The translations under genes and the position numbers were made by a program. Under the pieces are notes generated by a model. It was not told where the DNA came from. It worked only from the letters and a program-made list of their open reading frames with translations, and did not search any database. DNA of 6,180 nt from Candidatus Latescibacterota bacterium (GTDB lineage: Bacteria; Krumholzibacteriota; Krumholzibacteriia; Krumholzibacteriales; WJIX01), in contig JAUXHZ010000073.1 in NCBI GenBank assembly GCA_030621255.1, forward strand, positions 1 through 6,180. The letters are read 5' to 3'. Shown here one piece after another: positions 1 to 6,180 of this stretch (position 1 is the first letter of the stretch; every line of letters begins with the position of its first letter).

Positions 1-2727
1 GAAGCGCTATTCCAATTTGATCTTGAAAAGGGGCATTTCAGAAGATTTCCTTATGAGCATGCCATTATTTCCGGAGTTCACAGAGGGGATACTCTTTTGC
101 TTGATAAGGTATGGCTGAAATCCCCAACACATACTGTTGATATGTATGGAAGTATAACCGGAAAAGATGAGGTAAAGCTCTTTATTGACATTAAATGCGA
201 AGCGGTTGACACCCTGTTCCCCTATTTTAATATTGAGGAATACAGGACTGATATTGATGTAAATGGATTATGGAGCGGAAGTTTTGACTCCTGGGATCTG
301 CGAGTAAACGGCAGTTGTAATAATTTTGAATACAGAAACGTTTTTGTGACCGAGGGACAAATCAAGCTTTCTATGAAAAGGGATAAATATTACAGCCTCT
401 TTCTGGATCTTTCAGGAGACAGTTGCTGCATTGATCCGTTCGGTTTCTCCGGGATTGAATTGTCGCTTGATTATTTTCGAGGTAAGACGAATATAAAAAG
501 ACTTAATCTTGAAAGGGCCGGATTCAAGGCAAATATGCGGGGAGAAGTGATAAAGAATGGGGATGTTACAAGGTTTGTATTCAGTGATGTTCTGCTTGAA
601 ATGCTGGAGGAGAACTGGAAAAGCGGTGGAAACTTTAATGTTGTCATTGGTGATTCTACATTGTTTTTTGACGATATGCAGTTTCATTCAAAGCTTGGCG
701 CCTTATATTTCGGCGGAACTTTGAACAAATTCGCGAATACCCTGGATGGTGAATTTAGATTTGACAGGTTGGATGCGTCGCTATTAAATCACTCCGGGCT
801 AATATCAGTTCCCCTGAAAGGGAAGATAATGGGGACTCTGAGCTGTACCGGAGAGATTGCGGATCCATCAATGGAGATTGACCTTGAATTGACAGAGGGA
901 GTTATTGATACAATCACAGTGAAATCACTGGCGGTCAAAGCGTCTTACGTGGAAGGGTATTGCGTGGTTGATTCTGTGAGCTTGTATACTACGGCGGGGT
1001 TCGGTTTTGCCAGTGGGACAATAAACGGCGTTAGCTGGAAGGAAATCAATCAAAATGGAATAAAAGCTCTTCGTAATGCCGTTGTAGACTTTGGTATATA
1101 TTCTGCCAATTTGGCGATAAAGCCTTTTGCGGAATGTTTTGGGGATACACCGTTTATAGATGGTATCTTTACGGGAAGGCTTGTTTTGACTGATTCGCTT
1201 GTGCATCCGGAGATAGATTTTGACGGGACAGTGAATGGCCTGGTTTTGAATCACTTAACTATTCCAAGGATAGATTTGCATGCTTCAACCAGTGAGGATC
1301 AGATTAAGTTTGATGGATCAATCTTTACGTACCCTTCGGTAAAAGGCAAGTTAAGCGGGTTCCTCCCAGTGAGAGAGAAAGAATGGTTTTATTCTCTTGA
1401 TAGAGACAAACCTTTCCATTTTAGCCTTGAGGTTCCGGACTGTGATCTTGAAAATGTGGGAAAAATGTCAGATCTTGTTGCGGAAGCAGACGGCAGGGGA
1501 TCGTTGCAATTCAACATTCAAGGAAGTATGAATGACCCTGATTTGTCCGGCAGGATAGATCTCTTCAATGCCAGTTTCAGGCCTGCCGGTATGGAAGAGA
1601 AATTCAGGGATATAAACTCATACATTAGCATTGAGGACACACTTATAAAGATTCATAATCTGGGAGGCAAAGAAGGGAAAGATGGCAAATTCAATTGTTA
1701 CGGTTCGATCGTTATGCGGGATTGGGAACCGGTTAAATATGATTTGTCCATAGATTTAAATAAAGTCCTGATCGCCGGTATAAGGGATGTTCTGGCTATT
1801 GTATCCGGAAAAATATCAATAGACTCTGAAAGAATAGATGGCAAAGTAATACCATCGCTGTCCGGCGATCTTGAAGTCAACAAAGTTGAGTTATACTATG
1901 ATTTTGATGAAATGGAGTCCAGGGAGAATGGAACGATTATGAGTGCTCCTTCATGGCTTGCTGAAGTGAATCTGGATATGGGAGGAGAGGCGCGAATTCG
2001 TACTCCCGCCGCCAATATTGAATTACTTGGAAAGGTTGTCCTCTATCATAATAGAAAAGGAACTTATCTAAGGGGAAGATTAAAATTGCACAGGGGATGG
2101 TATAATATTTACAATAACAAATTCCGGGTGAATTCAGGAACGCTGGTGTTTGCCCTCGCGGGAAAGTCCAGGCCTATTGTAGATATTGAAGCTGAAACAT
2201 TTGACCCTGAGGGAAAAAGGATTTATCTGAATATTCTGTGGGATGAAAATGATCCTCAGCCCAGATTATCACTTCGGCATGAAGAAAGCGGGTATAGTGA
2301 AACGGATATCTGGAAGATGTTGGGAGGCGGTATTGTTGGATCTCCAAACGGCGATAATGCCGGATGGGACGCTCTTGGAACCGCGCAAAATCTCGCCACT
2401 AACTATTTTGAGAATGTTTTGAATTCTCAAATGGAGGGATTTACAGTATCTCTTGAGCAGAGCAGCCAGGCTCGAAATTCCGGAAGTATAGCGGGAGAGA
2501 AAGAGACAAAGCTTGCTGTCGGAAAATATTTGTCGCAGGGATTGTATGTTAAGTATAAACAGGGATTGTCAGTTTTTAACGAACGGGATTTTGAGATTGA
2601 GTATAGAATCAGTGATCTCTTTTTAATTCGTTCCGAATATATGCATTCAGACAAAGTCTTTCTGGGCGAGAACCGGAAGAACAGTGATGAAATTAATTTT
2701 GATGTCAAGATGAGATGGGAATTTTGA
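1..2727 (+). CDS. tamB: TamB-like translocation/assembly module protein, C-terminal 908 residues (5' truncated by window edge)
   Basis: The reading frame is open from base 1 to a TGA at 2725-2727, so the gene starts upstream. A TTG at 97 is only an internal leucine codon; 32 sense codons precede it in frame. Residues are numbered from base 1. The first ~560 are repetitive beta-rich AsmA/TamB-type sequence with recurring 'G-x-(I/L)-x-G' and 'NDPDLSG'-like strands, as expected of the long hydrophobic beta-groove of this family. The C-terminal TamB domain (DUF490, PF04357) is clear: 'HRGWYNIYNNKFRV' near 697-710, then 'GTLVF', 'PIVDIEAET', 'YSETDIW' at 765-771, and 'VGKYLSQGLYVKY' at 840-852, ending in '...MRWEF'. 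TamB proteins are anchored in the inner membrane, span the periplasm and dock on an Omp85 barrel. They are implicated in outer-membrane protein assembly and phospholipid transport. The N-terminal membrane anchor would lie outside the window. The next gene encodes an Omp85-type barrel 36 bases downstream, which supports the assignment. The family call is firm; function in this organism is inferred. Confidence 0.9.
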   Translation, partial: EALFQFDLEKGHFRRFPYEHAIISGVHRGDTLLLDKVWLKSPTHTVDMYGSITGKDEVKLFIDIKCEAVDTLFPYFNIEEYRTDIDVNGLWSGSFDSWDLRVNGSCNNFEYRNVFVTEGQIKLSMKRDKYYSLFLDLSGDSCCIDPFGFSGIELSLDYFRGKTNIKRLNLERAGFKANMRGEVIKNGDVTRFVFSDVLLEMLEENWKSGGNFNVVIGDSTLFFDDMQFHSKLGALYFGGTLNKFANTLDGEFRFDRLDASLLNHSGLISVPLKGKIMGTLSCTGEIADPSMEIDLELTEGVIDTITVKSLAVKASYVEGYCVVDSVSLYTTAGFGFASGTINGVSWKEINQNGIKALRNAVVDFGIYSANLAIKPFAECFGDTPFIDGIFTGRLVLTDSLVHPEIDFDGTVNGLVLNHLTIPRIDLHASTSEDQIKFDGSIFTYPSVKGKLSGFLPVREKEWFYSLDRDKPFHFSLEVPDCDLENVGKMSDLVAEADGRGSLQFNIQGSMNDPDLSGRIDLFNASFRPAGMEEKFRDINSYISIEDTLIKIHNLGGKEGKDGKFNCYGSIVMRDWEPVKYDLSIDLNKVLIAGIRDVLAIVSGKISIDSERIDGKVIPSLSGDLEVNKVELYYDFDEMESRENGTIMSAPSWLAEVNLDMGGEARIRTPAANIELLGKVVLYHNRKGTYLRGRLKLHRGWYNIYNNKFRVNSGTLVFALAGKSRPIVDIEAETFDPEGKRIYLNILWDENDPQPRLSLRHEESGYSETDIWKMLGGGIVGSPNGDNAGWDALGTAQNLATNYFENVLNSQMEGFTVSLEQSSQARNSGSIAGEKETKLAVGKYLSQGLYVKYKQGLSVFNERDFEIEYRISDLFLIRSEYMHSDKVFLGENRKNSDEINFDVKMRWEF

Positions 2728-2730
2728 GGA
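2726..2730 (+). promoter_or_regulatory. Candidate Shine-Dalgarno GAGGA overlapping the tamB stop codon
   Basis: GAGGA shares two bases with the tamB TGA. It is the best Shine-Dalgarno match in the tamB/downstream gap, but it lies 33 bases before the ATG at 2764, too far to serve it directly. It is well placed (10 bases) for an ATG at 2741 that opens an eight-codon frame ending on the 2764 start. Closer to 2764 only a weak AAGG (2751-2754) is seen. Functional use is inferred. Confidence 0.35.
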
Positions 2731-2740
2731 ATTATCTTCA

Positions 2741-2767
2741 ATGAAGGTTCAAGGTTATATGAAATGA
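2741..2767 (+). CDS. Possible eight-codon leader minicistron (MKVQGYMK), speculative
   Basis: ATG at 2741 opens a frame of eight codons that ends with TGA at 2765-2767. That stop overlaps the ATG of the large downstream gene as ATGA (2764-2767). GAGGA lies 10 bases upstream. The arrangement would allow translational coupling, with ribosomes terminating on the minicistron and restarting at 2764. The peptide itself shows no recognisable feature. A frame this short occurs easily by chance, so this is a regulatory possibility rather than a confident gene. Confidence 0.2.
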   Translation: MKVQGYMK

Positions 2768-5700
2768 ACAAAAATTCCATACATAAGTTAATGGTTTTGT
2801 TTCTATCCGCAATGATAATTTCAAGCTATAACGGAGAAGTTAGAGCTCAAGCATGGAGTTTTGGAAAGAACAAGGTTCAATACACCGAGTTTGATTGGAT
2901 GGTTCTGAAAACACCTCATTTTGATATCCATTTTAGTAAAGGGTACAGGGATTTGGCCGCCCGTACGGGAGTGATACTCGAAGACGGTTATACGGAGATA
3001 TCCCTGAGGCTTGAGCATAATATTCAGTCGAGAATTCCTGTCATTATTTACGGGAGCCATTCAGCTTTCCAGCAGACCAATACGACATGGAGTCTGATTC
3101 CGGAAGGTGTCCAGGCCTTTGCCGAGCCTAACAGGGGGCGGATTGTACTTCATTTTAGCGGTTCAAACAAAGATTACAGAAATACCGCCGTACATGAACT
3201 GATTCACATTTTCGAATTCGACATTATTTACGGCAATCTATTGCGATCTGTTTTCTCAAGGAGTATGCTTTTTCGTATTCCTCTATGGTTAGCGGAGGGT
3301 TGCTCTGAATACTATTCAAAGGGTTATGATGATGAGGTCGAGATGTTTATGCGGGACGCGGCAATTTTCGATTATCTCCCCGGAAATCTTGATTATACCG
3401 GCGGCTACATGGTTTACAAGGCTGGGCAATCCGTCGTTGACTATCTTGTAAGAACTTATGGACAGAGAAAAATTATAGACATAATGAACCGTCTCGGGGT
3501 GACGCGGTCGATGGAACGTGCCCTGAATGAAACGATTGGGTTATCGACAGAAGAGCTGACCCGTAAATGGGCCAAGAGTGTGAGACGTAGATACTGGCCG
3601 CTCTATGCCGATAAGATGGAGCCGGAAGAATTTGGGAGAAGGCTTACCGATCATAAAAAAAATCACCATTACAGGAATGTTAAACCGCAAATTTCCCCTG
3701 ATGGTAATTATATAGTTTATTTTTCAGATCGTAAGGGGCTCGATGGTATCTATCTTATGAACACCCTGACCGGGAAAATTGAAGAGACTTTAATAAAAGG
3801 CCAACTCTCTGAAGAGTTTGAATCTTTAAGAACTATAAAATCAAATCTTTCGATCAGCCCGGATGGTAACAAAATTGCTTTTACGGCTAAGTCGGATGGA
3901 TCCGACAAGTTGTTCCTGATGGAAATTCCTGACGGGAAAATTGTTGATAAGGTCAAGATCCCTCTTGATTTCTTTTATAGTCCTTCCTGGTCTCCAAAGG
4001 GAGATGAGATTGCGATTGTTGGTGTAAAAGAGGGACAGACAGATCTTTATCTCTACAGAATTTCCGAAGGGCGACTTGAAAGGTTAACGCAGGATGTTGA
4101 AGACGAAATAGACCCTTCGTGGTTTCCCGATGGGAAAAAGCTGATTTACTGCAGGTCACCGAGGGTTGTTCCAAACCCCGAGTACGGTAAATTCGGCAAT
4201 GATATTGAAAAGATAAGCATCGACTATTTTAATACGAAAATCAGAAAGGGAATGTCAAGAAGTGATGTATGGAGTGTTGAGATAGCTACCGGCAATAAGG
4301 AAAGAATCATTGAAACAAGAGGTGATGATAGTTCTCCAATAATTATAAATGGCGGCGATGAAATTATTTTTGCCTCAAATGAGAGCGGAATATGGAATCT
4401 TTACAGAGGAAGTATCGAGTTTGGCAGATACTACCGGTTTACAGATGCTCTGGGGGGTGTATTTTCTCCAACTTACAGTATCAGCAAGGACAGGCTTGCC
4501 TTTTCGGCATTTAACTCTGCGGGTTATGATATTTTTGTAATGGATTCATTTTCCGAAAAATCAAAAGAGTCTTATTCAAGCGGCGGGCCGGATATCTGTG
4601 AACCCGGCAAAAACCGAAAAAGTGAACAGGTTGCCGATACAACTTATAACTTCGGGATTAACGAAAGTGGAGATAAAGATCCAGCTCTTGCTGAAAAGGA
4701 TATTGAGATTAATGATGAGAATTCATTCCGCGATTCGGTAAAACTATTTCCTGATGTTGTAATTAATGAAGATAAAAAGAATAACATTGATCCGGACACA
4801 TTAGAAATCCTTCGTGAGAGAATGAAAAAGAAGATAGGTACTGTACAGCCGTATGAAACGAAATTCTCACCCGATTATATTGGTAATGGAATGGGGCTTT
4901 TCTATTCCACCGGATTCGGATTTGGCCTAATGAATCAGATTGCTTTCAGTGATCTTCTGGGAGATCATCATCTCTATCTTTCCTTCAATATTCACAGATC
5001 GATTGAAGATAGCGATATTATGCTGTCATATTACTATCTCCGCAAGAAATTCGATTACGCTTTCGGCATATTTCAGTTTAAAAGCTATCTTAATTCAAGA
5101 ACTACTTCTCTTGGTGAAGCCTTCCTTGATTATAGGATGTTTACTGAGAGAAACTACGGGTTGTTCGGTATGGTCAGTTATCCCTTCTCAACTTTTACAA
5201 GGCTTGATATGGAGATGCAGGGTTATGTTTCGCAAAGGGAGTTTTTTGAAAATCACGGCAGCTATTACTATACCTCAACAGGTGAGAAAACGTTACGCCG
5301 GTTATTTCAGCCAACGATCTCCCTCGTGCATGACACGGCGTATTATGGTTCATTTGGGCCTGTAATCGGTTCGAGATGGATGCTCAGCTTCTCAAGGTCG
5401 GTCTCCCTTTCCTCGGATGATCTTGTACGTTCAATTGCCTACTATGATTATAGAAAATATATTCCTCTTTTCTACAGAAATTATTTTGCTTTTAGAGCCG
5501 TTGGGAGTGCCAGCATTGGCAGAGATTCAAGGTGTTTTTTCCTGGGCGGCCCGGTTACTATGCGGGGATACGATTATCTGCAATTTCAGGGCCCAAGGAT
5601 GATGTTGTTTAATCTTGAATATCGATATCCGTTGGTAGATGCTATAATATTCGGTTGGCCGGGCCGGTGGGCCCTGGTGAATATTGGCGGCACTTTCTTT

Positions 5701-5922
5701 TTTGATACAGGCTCTGTTTGGGGTGAAAAACGTTATGTGGAAAGACTTCCTTCCGGAATCGACGCTATCGGGATAAATGATTTGGAATTTTACAGTGATT
5801 TCGGGATTGGATTCTATATGAGACTGAGTATGTTGATCCTAAATTTCCAGCTTGGTTGGCCTACTGATTTTTCAAATACAGGAAGCCCGGCATTTCATTT
5901 TTATATAGGCCCACAATTTTAA
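2764..5922 (+). CDS. Secreted outer-membrane protein: zinc metallopeptidase domain + six-bladed TolB-like propeller + Omp85/D15 beta-barrel
   Basis: The protein has 1052 residues. Residues 1-30 form a Sec signal peptide: Lys at 3 and 8, a hydrophobic run at about 9-20, and likely cleavage near 'VRA-QA-W'. This supports the ATG at 2764, the only ATG in the open frame after the tamB stop. Residues ~35-290 are a peptidase-MA-like gluzincin domain: HELIH at 144-148 gives two zinc-binding His and the catalytic Glu145, and 'LWLAEG' at 174-179 gives the probable third ligand Glu178. Six PD40/TolB-type blades follow, starting near 308, 362, 407, 450, 523 and 568, with 'SPDG' or close variants in the first four. 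Residues ~599-690 are a charged, Asp/Glu/Lys/Asn-rich linker. From ~700 an Omp85-type barrel begins, with the 'RGY' loop-6 motif at 934-936, 'FFDTGSVW' at 979-986 and a terminal Phe. No POTRA repeats are visible. It lies just downstream of tamB, probably co-transcribed, and may be the outer-membrane partner of TamB. Substrate and reaction are unknown. Partial matches could lead to misannotation as tolB or bamA. Confidence 0.88.
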   Translation: MNKNSIHKLMVLFLSAMIISSYNGEVRAQAWSFGKNKVQYTEFDWMVLKTPHFDIHFSKGYRDLAARTGVILEDGYTEISLRLEHNIQSRIPVIIYGSHSAFQQTNTTWSLIPEGVQAFAEPNRGRIVLHFSGSNKDYRNTAVHELIHIFEFDIIYGNLLRSVFSRSMLFRIPLWLAEGCSEYYSKGYDDEVEMFMRDAAIFDYLPGNLDYTGGYMVYKAGQSVVDYLVRTYGQRKIIDIMNRLGVTRSMERALNETIGLSTEELTRKWAKSVRRRYWPLYADKMEPEEFGRRLTDHKKNHHYRNVKPQISPDGNYIVYFSDRKGLDGIYLMNTLTGKIEETLIKGQLSEEFESLRTIKSNLSISPDGNKIAFTAKSDGSDKLFLMEIPDGKIVDKVKIPLDFFYSPSWSPKGDEIAIVGVKEGQTDLYLYRISEGRLERLTQDVEDEIDPSWFPDGKKLIYCRSPRVVPNPEYGKFGNDIEKISIDYFNTKIRKGMSRSDVWSVEIATGNKERIIETRGDDSSPIIINGGDEIIFASNESGIWNLYRGSIEFGRYYRFTDALGGVFSPTYSISKDRLAFSAFNSAGYDIFVMDSFSEKSKESYSSGGPDICEPGKNRKSEQVADTTYNFGINESGDKDPALAEKDIEINDENSFRDSVKLFPDVVINEDKKNNIDPDTLEILRERMKKKIGTVQPYETKFSPDYIGNGMGLFYSTGFGFGLMNQIAFSDLLGDHHLYLSFNIHRSIEDSDIMLSYYYLRKKFDYAFGIFQFKSYLNSRTTSLGEAFLDYRMFTERNYGLFGMVSYPFSTFTRLDMEMQGYVSQREFFENHGSYYYTSTGEKTLRRLFQPTISLVHDTAYYGSFGPVIGSRWMLSFSRSVSLSSDDLVRSIAYYDYRKYIPLFYRNYFAFRAVGSASIGRDSRCFFLGGPVTMRGYDYLQFQGPRMMLFNLEYRYPLVDAIIFGWPGRWALVNIGGTFFFDTGSVWGEKRYVERLPSGIDAIGINDLEFYSDFGIGFYMRLSMLILNFQLGWPTDFSNTGSPAFHFYIGPQF

Positions 5923-5944
5923 ATCAGAATGCAAATGTTTGTAA

Positions 5945-5950
5945 TATAAT
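5945..5950 (+). promoter_or_regulatory. Candidate -10 box (TATAAT) for the helicase gene
   Basis: A perfect TATAAT lies in the 52-base gap, 24 bases before the helicase ATG. No good TTGACA-like -35 is found 16-18 bases upstream; that region overlaps the end of the preceding gene and reads roughly AATCAG. No TGn extension is present. If used, the transcript would begin near 5957, leaving a leader of about 18 bases that contains only the ribosome binding site. A chance match in AT-rich intergenic DNA is possible. Confidence 0.35.
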
Positions 5951-5957
5951 CTTCAGC

Positions 5958-5967
5958 GGGGAGAGAG
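5958..5967 (+). promoter_or_regulatory. Ribosome binding site for the helicase gene (GGGGAGAGAG)
   Basis: A purine-rich stretch whose GGGGAG core (5958-5963) ends 11 bases before the ATG at 5975, with GAGAG a little closer. It supports 5975 as the start: the frame is open back only to a TAA at 5942 and contains no other ATG. GGAG (5960-5963) can pair with CTCC (5968-5971) across an AGAG loop, a small hairpin that could partly mask the site. Confidence 0.6.
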
Positions 5968-5974
5968 CTCCGGT

Positions 5975-6180
5975 ATGAGTAAATTGAACAAACAGCAGAG
6001 AGAGGCGGTACTCTCGGGGGATGGATATATACTTGTGCTCGCGGGGGCGGGAAGTGGGAAGACGAAAGTGCTTACTGAGCGAATTCTATATTTAATTCAG
6101 GAAAAAAAAGTTTCCCCGGAACGGATTCTCGCTTTCACTTTTACAAATAAGGCTGCCGGCGAAATGAGATCAAGAGTAGA
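5975..6180 (+). CDS. uvrD: UvrD/PcrA/Rep-family superfamily 1A DNA helicase, N-terminal 68 residues (3' truncated by window edge)
   Basis: Only the start of domain 1A is present, but the diagnostic motifs are in order. The Q-motif 'LNKQQREAV' (residues 4-12) reads adenine. The Walker A P-loop 'AGAGSGKT' (23-30) binds ATP phosphates. Motif Ia '[11 protein letters not shown]' (54-64) contacts single-stranded DNA. These define ATP-dependent 3'-5' DNA helicases of the UvrD/PcrA/Rep group, which act in nucleotide excision repair, mismatch repair and clearing proteins from DNA. Full members are typically about 650-750 residues, so roughly nine tenths of the gene lies beyond the window. The visible part cannot separate UvrD, PcrA and Rep; the symbol is a group label. 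The gene has its own ribosome binding site and a possible promoter, and there is no functional link to the envelope genes upstream. Confidence 0.92.
   Translation, partial: MSKLNKQQREAVLSGDGYILVLAGAGSGKTKVLTERILYLIQEKKVSPERILAFTFTNKAAGEMRSRV

Noticed and set aside
97..99. TTG as the start codon of the tamB-like gene
   Set aside because: The frame is open for 32 further codons back to base 1 with continuous beta-rich TamB-like sequence, and no ribosome binding site precedes 97. The gene is truncated by the window edge.
412..4174. Several 60-120-codon open frames on the - strand
   Set aside because: All lie fully or almost fully antisense to the two large genes, with no family resemblance and no ribosome binding sites noticed.
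4349..4602. Other + strand open frame (4349-4540) inside the propeller region
   Set aside because: It overlaps strongly supported PD40 blades in the main frame, is short, and shows no domain or start signal.
4940..5365. A 141-codon open frame on the + strand inside the barrel region
   Set aside because: It lies in another frame of a well-supported gene, has no ribosome binding site or recognisable motif, and its Ile/Leu/Ser-rich composition looks like an out-of-frame reading of barrel strands.
2764..5922. Calling the large gene simply tolB or bamA
   Set aside because: It has a TolB-like propeller and a BamA-like barrel but lacks the TolB N-terminal domain and visible POTRA domains, and it carries a metallopeptidase domain found in neither.
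5923..5974. A rho-independent terminator between the barrel gene and the helicase gene
   Set aside because: No stable GC-rich stem followed by a T-run is present; the only hairpin is four base pairs and overlaps the helicase ribosome binding site.
1..6180. CRISPR array, tRNA, insertion sequence or direct repeats
   Set aside because: Reading through the window shows near-continuous coding sequence with gaps of 36 and 52 bases only, and no repeated units or inverted ends were seen.

Overview
The window is a stretch of chromosome from a diderm (outer-membrane-bearing) bacterium. It is moderately AT-leaning, densely coded and read entirely on the + strand. Both complete or near-complete products are envelope proteins: a TamB-type periplasmic bridge protein and a very large outer-membrane protein with an Omp85-type barrel. 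The segments around 'FGKNKVQY', 'HFDI', 'SHSAFQQT' and 'FSPDYIGNGMG' remind me of a multidomain family common in the FCB superphylum and neighbouring candidate phyla (Gemmatimonadota, Zixibacteria, Marinimicrobia, Ignavibacteria-like lineages). That placement is from memory and is only suggestive. I see no mobile element, CRISPR array, tRNA or rRNA.

Layout: (1) 1-2727 is the 3' part of a tamB-like gene, open at the left edge, giving 908 codons up to a TGA. (2) After 36 bases, 2764-5922 encodes a 1052-residue protein. It has a signal peptide, a gluzincin-type zinc metallopeptidase domain with an intact HELIH motif, a six-bladed TolB-like (PD40) propeller, an acidic linker and a C-terminal Omp85/D15 beta-barrel. 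No POTRA domains are apparent. (3) After a 52-base gap holding a perfect TATAAT box and a purine-rich ribosome binding site, a UvrD/PcrA/Rep-family helicase gene begins at 5975 and runs off the right edge.

How they may work together: in the classical TAM system, TamB spans the periplasm and docks on TamA, an Omp85 barrel with POTRA domains. Here the gene directly after tamB, almost certainly in the same operon, encodes an Omp85-type barrel whose periplasmic part is a protease plus a propeller instead of POTRA domains. The two products may form a variant TamB/outer-membrane-barrel pair for lipid transport, outer-membrane protein insertion or quality control. The pairing is an inference from gene order and domain content. 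The helicase is a DNA repair/replication gene and is probably a separate transcription unit.
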